From: Bacillota bacterium
Lineage (GTDB): Bacteria > Bacillota > Clostridia > DSM-8532
Assembly (NCBI GenBank): GCA_023440865.1
Contig: JAEXRM010000229.1
Span: 1-48,061, forward strand
DNA length: 48,061 nucleotides
Direction: 5' to 3'
Shown: piece after piece, positions 33,899 through 42,674 of the stretch
Layout: every line of letters begins with the position of its first letter
How positions within the stretch are numbered: position 1 is the first letter of the stretch
Made by a program: the position numbers and the translations under genes
Notes under the pieces: generated by a model
What the model was told of the DNA's origin: nothing
The model's database searches: none
Seen by the model: only the letters and a program-made list of their open reading frames with translations

Positions 33899-34271
33899 GG
33901 GATACCTCCTCCTTGCCTGAGCCAAGCGCGGGATGATGTGAACGGCACCTGCGCCAGATGCGGGATGGTGTCATCGGTCTGTGCCGTGCGGGGGGGCGTG
34001 ATGTCCCTCCTCGGGATTCTTTCCCATTCATCGGGCCCTGGGAACGGAAACACGCGCATTCCCCCCGCCCGTTCCCCCGCCTGTGCTTGGCTTGCGGGGG
34101 CCTTGTCTGGTGCAACTTCCATGCAGGCATTGACTTTTGCACGGCGAACGGTAGGATGGGAATGGACGGGGGATGCTGACGTGGGATATGACAGGGATTG
34201 TGACAGGGGCTTGTACCAAGCGTTTCGGCGCTGCGGTGCAACTGTCCGCGCCGGAGGACGGAGGACTGCCG
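33899..34271. other. Divergent intergenic region with kinase promoter
   Basis: A 373-bp stretch between divergent genes. It contains a clear plus-strand promoter at 34130-34157. A near-repeat (GCGGGATGATGT / GCGGGATGGTGT, near 33928 and 33960) lies in the leader of the alanine dehydrogenase gene. No additional gene is supported. Confidence 0.5.
34130..34157 (+). promoter_or_regulatory. Promoter of the PAS histidine kinase gene
   Basis: TTGACT (34130-34135) and TAGGAT (34152-34157) are spaced by 16 bases, about 115 bases before the kinase start. Confidence 0.6.
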
Positions 34272-36263
34272 ATGCAGGGGAATGGGTGTGAGTCGATCCT
34301 GGAACGCAGTCCCACCTCATATGCGCGCGGCCGTGTCCTTTTCGATGCATCGGGGCGGCCGTACGATTTTGAGTGTCTGCAGGTGAACGCCGCATGCAGG
34401 CATCTTTTCGGACTGAGCGAGGACCAGTGCGTCGGGCATCGCGGCAGCGAGCTTCCGTCATCGTCCCCGCGTATCCTGGAAGCCCTTCTCGCAGCCTGGC
34501 GGGAGACAACCGATGGCGGCATGCGGACCTTCGACCATTATTTCGCGCACATGCAGCGCTGGGTCCGCATCTCCGTCTTTTCCACCGAACCGGACGTGTT
34601 CGTCACGGCCGCATACGACGTGACGGCCGATCGGAGGCGCGTGGAGGACATGGCGTGCCTGTTGGCCTCATCCCAGGCGTTCCTGCAGCAGGACGGCGCT
34701 TCCTTCAGCTTCCAGCGGCCGACGGCCGACATGCTGTCGATCTCCGGCGCGAAGCTGGTGTTCTTCGGCCTGTACGACCATGACCGCGAGGCATATGCTG
34801 TGCAGGCCTTGGCCGGCATGCCGCAAGCACTCGCCGCATTCGACGGCGACGGGCTCATCGGGTGCTGCCTGCAGGATTCCGCCGATCTGATCCGGAGCCT
34901 GCCGCGCGAAGGCTTCCTCACATATGCCGGGGTGGACGCGGTTCCGGAAGGACTGCTCTCCCGGGAGATCCTGCGGCGGTTGCGGGAAAACGGGCCTTTC
35001 GGGGAGATCGTCCTGCTCGGGATCTCCAAGGGGGATGAACTGCTTGGGGGGTTCCTGTTCGTGATGCCGTTGGGCGTTCCGTTCCGCAAGACCGATGTGG
35101 CAGGCATTTATGCGCACCAGCTGGGATTGATGCTGTCGCGCCATCGCACCGAAGCCCATCTGAAGGAACGGGAGGAACGGTACCGCTCCGTGACGCAAAC
35201 CACGACGGACGGATATTTCGTCGTTGACCTCTCCGGGCGGATCGTCGAGGCGAACGACGCCTACTGCGCGATGTTCGGATATCGTCGCGATCAGCTTCTG
35301 ACCCTGCACCTGTGGGACATCGTCGATGAAAAGCCGGCGGAGCGGCTTCTGGAGGAAATGGCGCACATCCGCTCGCTCGGCAGCTTCCATTTCGAGAGCG
35401 TGCACCGCCGGGGTGACGGGTCCCGGTGCCATGTCCATGTCCGCATTGCGTACCAGAAGGCGCAGCAGCTGTACCTGTGCTTCATCAACGACATCACCGA
35501 GCGCGTCCGCATGCAGCAGTCGCTCAGGGAAGCCCTCAGTGCGAAGAGCCAGTTCCTCGCGAACATGAGCCACGAGATCCGAACGCCCATGAACGGGTTC
35601 ATGGGCATGCTCCAGCTGCTGGAGACCACGCACCTGGACGCCGAACAGTCCGAATACGTGCGTGTGGCGCGCTCCTCCTCGGAGATCCTGCTTGCGGTGA
35701 TCAACGACATCCTTGATTTTTCGAAGATTGAATCGGGCATGATGGTGCTCGAGCGCGTTCCCTTCCAAATCCGGACCGTCGTGGAGGAGGTGGTCGACCT
35801 GTTCCGGGCGGGCGCCGCCCGGCGCGGCATCGCCATCCGAAGCCGCGTTTCCCCCGAGGTGCCGCACACCCTGCTTGGGGATGCGTTCCGGCTGCGTCAG
35901 ATCCTGTCAAACCTCGTCGGAAACGCTGACAAGTTCACCCGCGAAGGGGAGATCTCCATCGATGTGACGCGGCTCGGTCCGGATGACCAGGGTCGCGTCC
36001 GCATTGCCGTTTCCGTGACCGATACCGGCAGCGGTATTCCTGCCGACAAGATCGATCGGCTGTTCAAGAGCTTCAGCCAGGTGGACCCGTCGGACACGCG
36101 GATGCACGGCGGTTCCGGCCTGGGACTGTCCATCTGCAAGGGGCTGGTGGAACGGATGGACGGCGAGATCGGGGTCGAAAGCCAGCCGGGTCGGGGCAGC
36201 ACGTTCCGGTTCACATGCGCCCTGTGGCCGGCTGGTGCAGAAGCGGTGCCATCAACCGGATGA
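34272..36263 (+). CDS. PAS/GAF sensor histidine kinase, cytoplasmic
   Basis: A 663-aa kinase without transmembrane segments. A PAS-like domain (about 12-120), a GAF-like domain (about 130-290) and a clear PAS domain (about 300-420, YRSVTQTTTDGYFVVDLSGR) precede HisKA, with phospho-acceptor H434 in NMSHEIRTPMNG. The HATPase has NLVGNADKF, DTGSGIP and GGSGLGLSICKGL. Unlike many kinases of this class it has no receiver domain, and no response regulator is adjacent. The chosen ATG has GGAGG seven bases upstream; an upstream in-frame ATG (34173) lacks a site. The GAF-GGDEF gene follows 106 bp later and may share the transcript. Confidence 0.88.
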   Translation: MQGNGCESILERSPTSYARGRVLFDASGRPYDFECLQVNAACRHLFGLSEDQCVGHRGSELPSSSPRILEALLAAWRETTDGGMRTFDHYFAHMQRWVRISVFSTEPDVFVTAAYDVTADRRRVEDMACLLASSQAFLQQDGASFSFQRPTADMLSISGAKLVFFGLYDHDREAYAVQALAGMPQALAAFDGDGLIGCCLQDSADLIRSLPREGFLTYAGVDAVPEGLLSREILRRLRENGPFGEIVLLGISKGDELLGGFLFVMPLGVPFRKTDVAGIYAHQLGLMLSRHRTEAHLKEREERYRSVTQTTTDGYFVVDLSGRIVEANDAYCAMFGYRRDQLLTLHLWDIVDEKPAERLLEEMAHIRSLGSFHFESVHRRGDGSRCHVHVRIAYQKAQQLYLCFINDITERVRMQQSLREALSAKSQFLANMSHEIRTPMNGFMGMLQLLETTHLDAEQSEYVRVARSSSEILLAVINDILDFSKIESGMMVLERVPFQIRTVVEEVVDLFRAGAARRGIAIRSRVSPEVPHTLLGDAFRLRQILSNLVGNADKFTREGEISIDVTRLGPDDQGRVRIAVSVTDTGSGIPADKIDRLFKSFSQVDPSDTRMHGGSGLGLSICKGLVERMDGEIGVESQPGRGSTFRFTCALWPAGAEAVPSTG

Positions 36264-36369
36264 GGCCGTTGCCGTTCGATCGATCGCAAGGCGGGATCCC
36301 CCTGAACAATCGGACCAAGGAAAACAACGATGGCGGACAGCCGTCGGCAGGAACGGAAGCGGAGGCGTC

Positions 36370-37479
36370 ATGGAAACGAAAAGCGGCATCGAGTCGGGAT
36401 TCGACATCATCCAGCGTGGCTTGGACACCCTGAAGGGTGAGTTGGCGAGAAAGGAAAAACGCATCCAGCAGCTGGAGGAGGTTGTGGCCCTCTCCGACCT
36501 GTTCCGGCAGGTGAACAGCTACATGGGATCCATTCTCGACTTTGACAGCATGCTTGACATGGTGGGCGATGTGCTCGTTGGTGCCATGGGTGTCTCGGCC
36601 TGCGCCATCCTCATGGAGATCGGCGAGAGCCGGCAGGTCAAGGAAAAGACAATGGACGCGGCTTGGAAGGGGCATTTCACGCTCGAATTCTTCGACATCG
36701 CGTCCCGTGTCATGGGTGTCACACGGACGTCAATGCTGGTCAACAACCTCGAGCGGCAATCGATCGACGGCTTCGGCAAGGGGGCCATGATCGTTTTTTC
36801 CCTGCATCGCGGGGAGAACCGGTACGGTCTCATCGCGGCCTACTATGACCAGTCCGGCATGATCACAAAGCAGCGCGAGGAGTTCTTCAGCCTCATCGCC
36901 GGCCAGCTTGGCGTCTACTTCGAAAACGCCAGGCTGTACACGCAGATGCGGGAGTCCGCGATCACGGACGGCCTGACCCAGCTGCGCAACAGGGCATATC
37001 TGGAGACGCTCATCAAGGAAGACCACTATCGCGGTACGGAACGGCTCGGTGTTTTTCTGCTCGACATCGACCACTTCAAGAAGGTCAATGACGTGCACGG
37101 GCATCCGGTGGGCGATGCGGTGCTCCGAACGGTCGGCCGGCTCCTCTTCGAGGAGGTCCGCCGACTCGGCGGCCGCTCGTTCCGATATGGCGGCGAGGAG
37201 CTGCTGGCTGTGTTCACCGATCAGGATCCCGTTGCTGTCGCCAAATGCGCCAAGACCCTTCTGATGCGCATCCGGAGCGAGGTGTTCGAGAATGGGACGG
37301 GGGTGCGGTTCCAGGTGACCGCCAGCTTTGGCGTCTGTTCGGACACGGGGGACAAACCGCTGCGGGCGTTGATCGAAGAAGCGGACCAGGCGATGTATCA
37401 TGCCAAGAACTCCGGCAGGAACCGTGTTGTGGCATTTCGGGATCCTGTCATGCCGAACGTGAGGATGTCGGAACAGTAG
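36370..37479 (+). CDS. GAF-GGDEF diguanylate cyclase
   Basis: A 369-aa cytoplasmic protein. A short coiled coil (about 15-45) and a GAF domain (about 50-195) precede the GGDEF domain (about 198-355). The domain has ITDGLTQLRNRAYLE, the metal-site DIDHFKKVNDVHGHPVGDAV, and an intact active-site motif GGEEL (about 274-278), so c-di-GMP synthesis is expected. No RxxD inhibitory site is seen in the usual position. The ATG has GGAGG four bases upstream. It lies behind the PAS kinase and ends 24 bp from the stop of a convergent regulator. With the HD-GYP protein at 29875 it gives the window both synthesis and breakdown of c-di-GMP. Confidence 0.9.
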   Translation: METKSGIESGFDIIQRGLDTLKGELARKEKRIQQLEEVVALSDLFRQVNSYMGSILDFDSMLDMVGDVLVGAMGVSACAILMEIGESRQVKEKTMDAAWKGHFTLEFFDIASRVMGVTRTSMLVNNLERQSIDGFGKGAMIVFSLHRGENRYGLIAAYYDQSGMITKQREEFFSLIAGQLGVYFENARLYTQMRESAITDGLTQLRNRAYLETLIKEDHYRGTERLGVFLLDIDHFKKVNDVHGHPVGDAVLRTVGRLLFEEVRRLGGRSFRYGGEELLAVFTDQDPVAVAKCAKTLLMRIRSEVFENGTGVRFQVTASFGVCSDTGDKPLRALIEEADQAMYHAKNSGRNRVVAFRDPVMPNVRMSEQ

Positions 37480-37503
37480 GGCCTGTTCCGGCATGGGCAA
37501 CCC

Positions 37504-38838
37504 TCACGGCGCCACAGACAGATCGATCCGGACAACCCGGCTTGGCCTGCCGGCGCCGTCCCTTGCCTGGCTGCCCACGACCTGGGCGAAGCCTGTCTGC
37601 AGCAGCTTTTCGAGCAGCCGGTTCGCACTGCGGACGGTCATGCGGCACAAGGCTGCCAGCTCGCCCGGTGTGAAGGTGTCCCGTTGTTCGAAATCCATCA
37701 CGCCCTGCAGCCGCATCACGGTTGCGGGACTGACGCCCGCCTGCCGTGCGACCTGCTGGAATCGGCCGTCCAGCGTGCGGGAGGGCATGTCCCGCTTCCC
37801 CGTCTGGTCCGATGCGGGGGCAAGCGGCACCATCTGTGCTGCACCGAGGACAAGGAAGGTGCAGGCGCCACCGGCCCGTTTCGCCTTCAGCAGTCCCAGG
37901 TTCGCATTGTACTTGGCTTCCCGCGCGGTCTCGCCGTACCCGATGCCGATGCTCGGATGCCCGAACCGCATGCCGGTCGCCCCAGTGAGCAAGGGGAAGG
38001 TGCGCAGGCCTTCCGTCTCCGCTTCCAGCAGGCTTCTGGTCGTAAACAGCAGAAAGCGGCCCATCTCGCGTTCCACGACCGCGGCCTGGATGCGCTGGGC
38101 GAACAGGTAGACCGCCTCGGTGACCCCCATCGATTCCAGGGCGAGCTGGTACTCGTTTTCGCGGATGAGGGCGTGCTCGTCCGGCAGGTCCTGCTCGATG
38201 GCCAGCACGACGATGCCCCGTTCGTCCGCGCGACGCGTGTCGCGCTTGAGCAGCAGCAGGCGGACGGCGTCGCGGATGCTTTCCTCCGTGGGATCCAGGA
38301 TGATGCACGGCACATGCGCCGCCTGCAGGGCGTCATACACGCTGGATATGCCCGTGACGCAAAAATCCGCCCGCCGGGCGGTGACGTTGCGCCGGTGGAA
38401 GCGCGTCAGGTCGCTCAGGAAGTTCGGCTGGCCGACATGGCGGTCCCACACCGCAGGACCATCCTCGGGGAGCCCCGTCTGCCGGCAAAGCGCGCGGACC
38501 TCCCCGCCGGAATAGGAATCGATGCTGACGCGGGCCGGATCCCAGCCATGCAGGCGGTTGCCCCTGAGCAGGGCTGCCAGCAGCTGGGCGGCGTCACGCC
38601 GCACATACGCCCACGGCTTGTGTGACAGGACGGCGTTGTTGAGCAGGTCGTACGGATACCTGCCGGTGAACAGGAGTCCGTCCGCCCCGGCTTCGACCGC
38701 GGGGATGGCGGAGGCAAGCGGCGCGGTGTCCTCCGTTTCCATCAGCAGCACATCCGTTTCAATGGCGGGATGCAGCCTGGCCAGGGTGCGCCGGACCAGT
38801 TCGGTCATGCGATGGTGGCCGACGATGACGATCTTCAT
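37504..38838 (-). CDS. One-component regulator: sensor, GGDEF-like domain and C-terminal HTH, divergent from tryptophanase
   Basis: A 444-aa protein of uncommon layout. The N-terminal half (1-215) looks like an alpha/beta ligand-binding or receptor domain (MKIVIVGHHRMTELVRRTL, GADGLLFTGRYPYDLL, ISSVYDALQAAHVPCIILDP). A middle domain (about 240-350) has the spacing of a degenerate GGDEF/cyclase-like fold (MGRFLLFTTRSLLEAE, SIGIGYGETAREAKYNANLG) without catalytic motif. The C-terminal 80 residues contain a winged helix (LAALCRMTVRSANRLLEKLL). The ATG (38836-38838) follows AAAGGACCTGCCCGC. It is divergent from tryptophanase with 265 bp between, so control of tnaA by tryptophan or indole is inferred. 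The family is not identified with certainty. Confidence 0.7.
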   Translation of the reverse strand: MKIVIVGHHRMTELVRRTLARLHPAIETDVLLMETEDTAPLASAIPAVEAGADGLLFTGRYPYDLLNNAVLSHKPWAYVRRDAAQLLAALLRGNRLHGWDPARVSIDSYSGGEVRALCRQTGLPEDGPAVWDRHVGQPNFLSDLTRFHRRNVTARRADFCVTGISSVYDALQAAHVPCIILDPTEESIRDAVRLLLLKRDTRRADERGIVVLAIEQDLPDEHALIRENEYQLALESMGVTEAVYLFAQRIQAAVVEREMGRFLLFTTRSLLEAETEGLRTFPLLTGATGMRFGHPSIGIGYGETAREAKYNANLGLLKAKRAGGACTFLVLGAAQMVPLAPASDQTGKRDMPSRTLDGRFQQVARQAGVSPATVMRLQGVMDFEQRDTFTPGELAALCRMTVRSANRLLEKLLQTGFAQVVGSQARDGAGRPSRVVRIDLSVAP

Positions 38839-39103
38839 GCGGGCAGGTCCTTTCTGCCGGGGATGGCTGCCATGCGGCATTGTACGGCATGGAGGCATGC
38901 GTGCATTCGTACGCAGGTGAGCCAGTGCACGAGCATCATGGTATTCCTTTTCCGCATTTCGGTCAAATTCGGGACGTATTCTGGTATTGGCCCGTATGGC
39001 AAGATGGGATGGCGGTCGAGCCGATCCCGGCGCATCCCCCATCCGGAAGCGTTGGAACGCCGGTTCCCGACAGCACCGCCAGTGCGCGGCCCAGGAGGAT
39101 CCC
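38839..39103. promoter_or_regulatory. Divergent control region of regulator and tryptophanase
   Basis: Contains an inverted repeat TGCGT-N8-ACGCA (38898-38902 / 38911-38915) that may be the regulator's operator. A -10-like TATTCT lies at 38977-38982 without a good -35. No TnaC-like leader peptide (short frame with a central Trp and a terminal Pro) is convincing here. Confidence 0.3.
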
Positions 39104-40477
39104 ATGCGCTACATGCCCGAACCCTACCGCATCAAGATGGTGGAGCCCATCCGCATGCTCACGCGCGAGGAACGCGCGGCACGACTGGTCGAGGCGAAGT
39201 ACAACGTATTCAACCTGCGCAGCGACGATGTCTACATCGACCTGCTGACCGACAGCGGCACCGGCGCGATGAGCGACCGGCAGTGGGCCGGCATGATGCT
39301 CGGCGACGAGGCCTATGCGGGCGCCCGCGGCTACTTCCGGGTGCAGGAGGCCGTCCGCGACCTGTTCGGGTATGCCTACGCGCAGCCCGTCCACCAGGGC
39401 CGCGCCGCGGAGAAGGTGCTGTTTCCCGCCCTGGTGAAGCCGGGACAGTATGTGATTTCAAACATGCATTTCGACACCACGCGCGCGCATGTGGAGCTGG
39501 CCGGCGGCACGCCCATCGACCTTGTGGTCCCCGAGGCGCTCGACACGGCCAATCCGGCGCCCTTCAAGGGCAACATGGACATCCCTGCGCTCGAGCGCAC
39601 CATCGCCGAAAAGGGCGCCGACCGCATCGCCATGATCATCATGACCATCACCAACAACAGCGCGGGCGGTCAGCCCGTCTCCGTGGCGAACATCCGCCAG
39701 GCGCGCACGGTCGCAGACAAGTACGGCCTGCCGCTGGTCATCGATGCGGCACGGTTCGCGGAAAACGCCTGGTTCGTCAAGCAGCGGGAACCGGAGTTCA
39801 GGGATGCCGCCATCCGCGACATCATCCGGGAGATCTTCCGTCATGGCGACGCCTTCACGATGAGCGCGAAGAAGGACGCCATCGTGAACATGGGCGGTCT
39901 GCTCGGCATCCGCGAGGATGCGGCGCTGTACGAGGAAGTGAAGAAGAACACGGTGCCCTACGAGGGCTTCATCACCTACGGCGGCCTGTCGGGCCGCGAC
40001 CTGGAGGCGCTGGCCACGGGCCTGTATGAAGGCACGGAGGAGGACTGGCTCCGGTTCCGCGTCGGGCAGATCGAGTACCTCGGCTCCCGGCTGGAGGAGG
40101 CGGGCATCCCGTTCCAGAAGCCGGTTGGCGGCCATGCCGTGTTCCTCGATGCCAAGGCGCTCCTGCCGCACATCCCGTACCACCGGTTCCCGGCGCAGGC
40201 GCTGACGCTCGAGCTGTACCGCGAGGGCGGCATCCGCACATGCGACATCGGCTCCTACATGCTCGGCAACGATCCGGCCACCGGAAAGCAGCTGGAGGCC
40301 TCGTTCGAGTTCTGCCGGCTGGCGATTCCGCGCCGCGTCTACACGCAGGCGCACCTGGACTACATCGCGGACGTGCTCGCCGACATCCGCGACCGGGCCG
40401 CGACGATTCCGGGGTACCGCATCACGTGGGAACCGCCGGTGCTGCGGCATTTCACGGCCCATCTGGAACCGGTGTGA
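39104..40477 (+). CDS. tnaA: Tryptophanase (L-tryptophan indole-lyase)
   Basis: A PLP-dependent beta-eliminating lyase giving indole, pyruvate and ammonia; 457 aa. PLP Lys is K257 in MSAKKDA. Residues that separate it from tyrosine phenol-lyase favour tryptophanase: Asp at position 124 (HFDTT, where TPL has Thr), IGSYMLGNDPATGKQ in place of the TPL ERG segment carrying the phenol-binding Arg, and RHFTA near the C-terminus (H at about 449, where TPL has Phe). The ATG has AGGAGG five bases upstream. It is divergent from a one-component regulator. No tryptophan permease (tnaB) follows; the next gene is convergent, four bases away. Indole signalling is a possible role. Confidence 0.92.
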   Translation: MRYMPEPYRIKMVEPIRMLTREERAARLVEAKYNVFNLRSDDVYIDLLTDSGTGAMSDRQWAGMMLGDEAYAGARGYFRVQEAVRDLFGYAYAQPVHQGRAAEKVLFPALVKPGQYVISNMHFDTTRAHVELAGGTPIDLVVPEALDTANPAPFKGNMDIPALERTIAEKGADRIAMIIMTITNNSAGGQPVSVANIRQARTVADKYGLPLVIDAARFAENAWFVKQREPEFRDAAIRDIIREIFRHGDAFTMSAKKDAIVNMGGLLGIREDAALYEEVKKNTVPYEGFITYGGLSGRDLEALATGLYEGTEEDWLRFRVGQIEYLGSRLEEAGIPFQKPVGGHAVFLDAKALLPHIPYHRFPAQALTLELYREGGIRTCDIGSYMLGNDPATGKQLEASFEFCRLAIPRRVYTQAHLDYIADVLADIRDRAATIPGYRITWEPPVLRHFTAHLEPV

Positions 40478-40481
40478 GGCA

Positions 40482-41510
40482 TCATGCCCTGCCCCGGAAC
40501 GCCCCCGGCGTCCTGCCGGTGCGTTTGCGGAACACGTCATAGAAATGCTTGAGGTCGCGGAACCCGCACAACAGGGCGATGTCCGCGACCTTTTTATCCG
40601 TTGTGCCGAGCAGCCGGACCGCCTCTTCGATGCGCAGCCCCTGCACGTGGTCGCTGAACTTCACGCCGGTGACCTCGCGGAACAGGCGCGAGAAATGGTT
40701 CTTGCTGACAAAGGTCTGCATCGCGACATCCTCGAGCCGCAGCTCGCCGGAGGCGTGCTCCTGCATGTAGGCGATGGCGCGGCCGACCAGCCGCCGGTGG
40801 AAGTCGGAGACGGCATGGCGGCCGGAGCCGGCTTCCCGCTGTTCGTCGATGAGGCGGAACACGCGGATGAGCAGCGTGACCAGCATGGCACGGAGGATGT
40901 CGGCGTAACCCTTCTTCTGTTCCTGGTATTCACGGTGCATGGTCGCGAACAGGGTGCCGATTTCACGGAAGTCGGTGCCGGTGAGGCGCAGGTCCGCCTC
41001 CGGCACGTCGGCTTCCGGGAACAGGGTGCGGAACAGGTAGGACGAGGCGATGTCGCGGAAATGGTCCGCCCCCAATAGTGACGAATCGATGAATGCGGGC
41101 TTGAACACGCAGTTGTAGGTGACGAGCGGGGCAGAGGGCGCATCGCCGCCGGTCGGGCTTTCACTGAAAAAACCGTGCGGCACATCGTCGTTGATGATGA
41201 ACAGGTCACCGGCTTCTGTCGCATACCGCGCGTCGCCGACCTGGTGGATGCCCGAGCCGGAGATGACATAGGCGATTTCAATGAAGTCGTGCCGGTGCAG
41301 CCGGCCCATGAAGTCCTGGAACGCCTCGTCGGAGCGATTGACGTAGACCTGCACCCCTTCGCGGAACACCTGGTCGCCTTGCAGCACCGGGGTCGCATGG
41401 GTGCCGGGTGCGCCGCCGACGGAGGCCGCTGCGCCGGACGCCAGCCCGGAAGCGCGGTGCGGAGCGGCGCCGGATTCCGCATGGGGCGTGACATGACGGG
41501 GTTCGGACAT
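40482..41510 (-). CDS. AraC-family transcriptional regulator with cupin domain
   Basis: A 342-aa regulator. The N-terminal 40 residues are low in complexity. An AraC-type cupin sensor follows (about 60-200; HDFIEIAYVISGSGIHQVGD, and DLFIINDDVPHGF). Two C-terminal helix-turn-helix motifs lie at about 245-340 (LRLEDVAMQTFVSKNHFSRL, VADIALLCGFRDLKHFYDVF). Cupin-AraC proteins of this form often regulate sugar genes such as rhamnose operons, and rhaA is about 2 kb away, but there is no direct evidence. The ATG (41508-41510) has AGGAGG six bases upstream. The long open frame further upstream is non-coding. Confidence 0.88.
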   Translation of the reverse strand: MSEPRHVTPHAESGAAPHRASGLASGAAASVGGAPGTHATPVLQGDQVFREGVQVYVNRSDEAFQDFMGRLHRHDFIEIAYVISGSGIHQVGDARYATEAGDLFIINDDVPHGFFSESPTGGDAPSAPLVTYNCVFKPAFIDSSLLGADHFRDIASSYLFRTLFPEADVPEADLRLTGTDFREIGTLFATMHREYQEQKKGYADILRAMLVTLLIRVFRLIDEQREAGSGRHAVSDFHRRLVGRAIAYMQEHASGELRLEDVAMQTFVSKNHFSRLFREVTGVKFSDHVQGLRIEEAVRLLGTTDKKVADIALLCGFRDLKHFYDVFRKRTGRTPGAFRGRA

Positions 41511-41583
41511 GCTTGACCTCCTGCAGGGCGTACGGTATCTTTCCGATCCGATTTTACCATATCGGTTCCGGTGGGCCCATGAT

Positions 41584-41686
41584 ATGCTGTTCCCGACAGG
41601 CAAGGATAACATTCCCGGCCTGGATGGATGCTGTTCCCGACAGAAAAGGTACCGTTTCCGGCCTGGATGGATGCCGGTTCCGATCG
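41584..41686. repeat. 44-bp tandem repeat (about 2.3 copies) before the GNAT gene
   Basis: A unit beginning ATGCTGTTCCCGACAG and ending CGGCCTGGATGG starts at 41584, 41628 and, partial, 41671. The first two copies differ at several positions in the middle. It lies in the 237-bp space between the divergent AraC and GNAT genes. Confidence 0.8.
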
Positions 41687-41747
41687 GACGGGAGCTGGCA
41701 TCCCGCATGGGTGTCGACCGCCAGGTCGGCCCCGAAGGAGGTTTCCC

Positions 41748-42674
41748 TTGAAGTTCACGCACCTGACCCCGGAGCTCGTGGAACCGTTCCGCGCCTTTTG
41801 CCGGAAGCATCGGGCGATGCTCGACGAGTCCTTCCTCTCGGAGGAGGACCTCGCGCAGCTGTCTCCCGGCCCCGAGTGCCCGACCGTGCTTGGCATCGGG
41901 CCGGACGGCGTTGCGGCGGCCGCCTCGCTCGTCCTCGACGACTATCACCTGCGGGGGCGGCGGAGCCGCTTCCGGATCCTGTACAGCGAAACGGAGGCAG
42001 TGGCCGACTACCGCCGCCTGCTGGATGCGGTGCATCCGGAGCCGGGGCTGGTCGACTCCTGGTTCGTCTTCGTCAAGGATGGCAGCGGCTCCCACCGCGC
42101 GCTGCTGGAGGCGGCCGGGTTCCATCTGGAGCGCACCAGCCATGTGCTCGTGCGGGAGGCGCTGCCGGTGGCGCCGTCGGAGATGCCGGAGGACGTCCGC
42201 ATCCGGCCGTTCCGGTTCGGCCAGGACGAGGCGGCGTACGTCCGTATCCGCAACGCCGCATTTGCCGGGCTGCTTGGCTCGCAGACGCCCTTGACGGTTG
42301 CGGACATCGCCCGGTATGAGCAGGACGGGGAAACGATTCCCGGGGGCATCTTCCTGCTCGAGGCGTCCGGGTGCCCCGTCGGTGTGGTGCGGACGGTGCG
42401 CGATCCCGGCGAGGACGTGAACCGGCCGATGCTGGAGATCGGGCCGCTGGCGATCGAGCCGGGCCATCAGGGGAAGGGATACGGCACCCTGCTGCTGCGG
42501 CACGCGCTGCGGTTCGGGGCGGAAACCGCGGGACTCCCGCGCGCCGTCCTGTCCGTCAACGCGGAGAACACGCCGGCATTGGGCCTGTACCTGCGCGAGG
42601 GCTTCTCGGTTGCGGAGGGGTATGCCTGCATGCGGCAGGAGCTGAAGGGAGTCCATGGGGAGCGCCTGCCATGA
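41748..42674 (+). CDS. GNAT-family acetyltransferase, double domain
   Basis: A 308-aa protein with two GNAT-like halves. The N-terminal half (about 1-140) is degenerate. The C-terminal half (about 145-305) has the acetyl-CoA motif A (EIGPLAIEPGHQGKGYGTLL), SVNAENTPALGLYLREGF and a C-terminal strand, as in mycothiol-synthase-like tandem GNATs. A TTG start is chosen because AAGGAGG lies six bases upstream and the frame before it runs through the tandem repeats. The stop overlaps the next gene's ATG by four bases. The substrate is unknown. Confidence 0.8.
   Translation: MKFTHLTPELVEPFRAFCRKHRAMLDESFLSEEDLAQLSPGPECPTVLGIGPDGVAAAASLVLDDYHLRGRRSRFRILYSETEAVADYRRLLDAVHPEPGLVDSWFVFVKDGSGSHRALLEAAGFHLERTSHVLVREALPVAPSEMPEDVRIRPFRFGQDEAAYVRIRNAAFAGLLGSQTPLTVADIARYEQDGETIPGGIFLLEASGCPVGVVRTVRDPGEDVNRPMLEIGPLAIEPGHQGKGYGTLLLRHALRFGAETAGLPRAVLSVNAENTPALGLYLREGFSVAEGYACMRQELKGVHGERLP

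Noticed and set aside
38839..39103. TnaC-like leader peptide before tryptophanase
   Set aside because: Short frames here contain Trp but lack a plausible ribosome binding site, the usual length and a terminal Pro; none is convincing.
39104..40477. Annotation as tyrosine phenol-lyase
   Set aside because: Asp at position 124, the IGSYMLG segment and RHFTA near the C-terminus are tryptophanase-type, not TPL-type.
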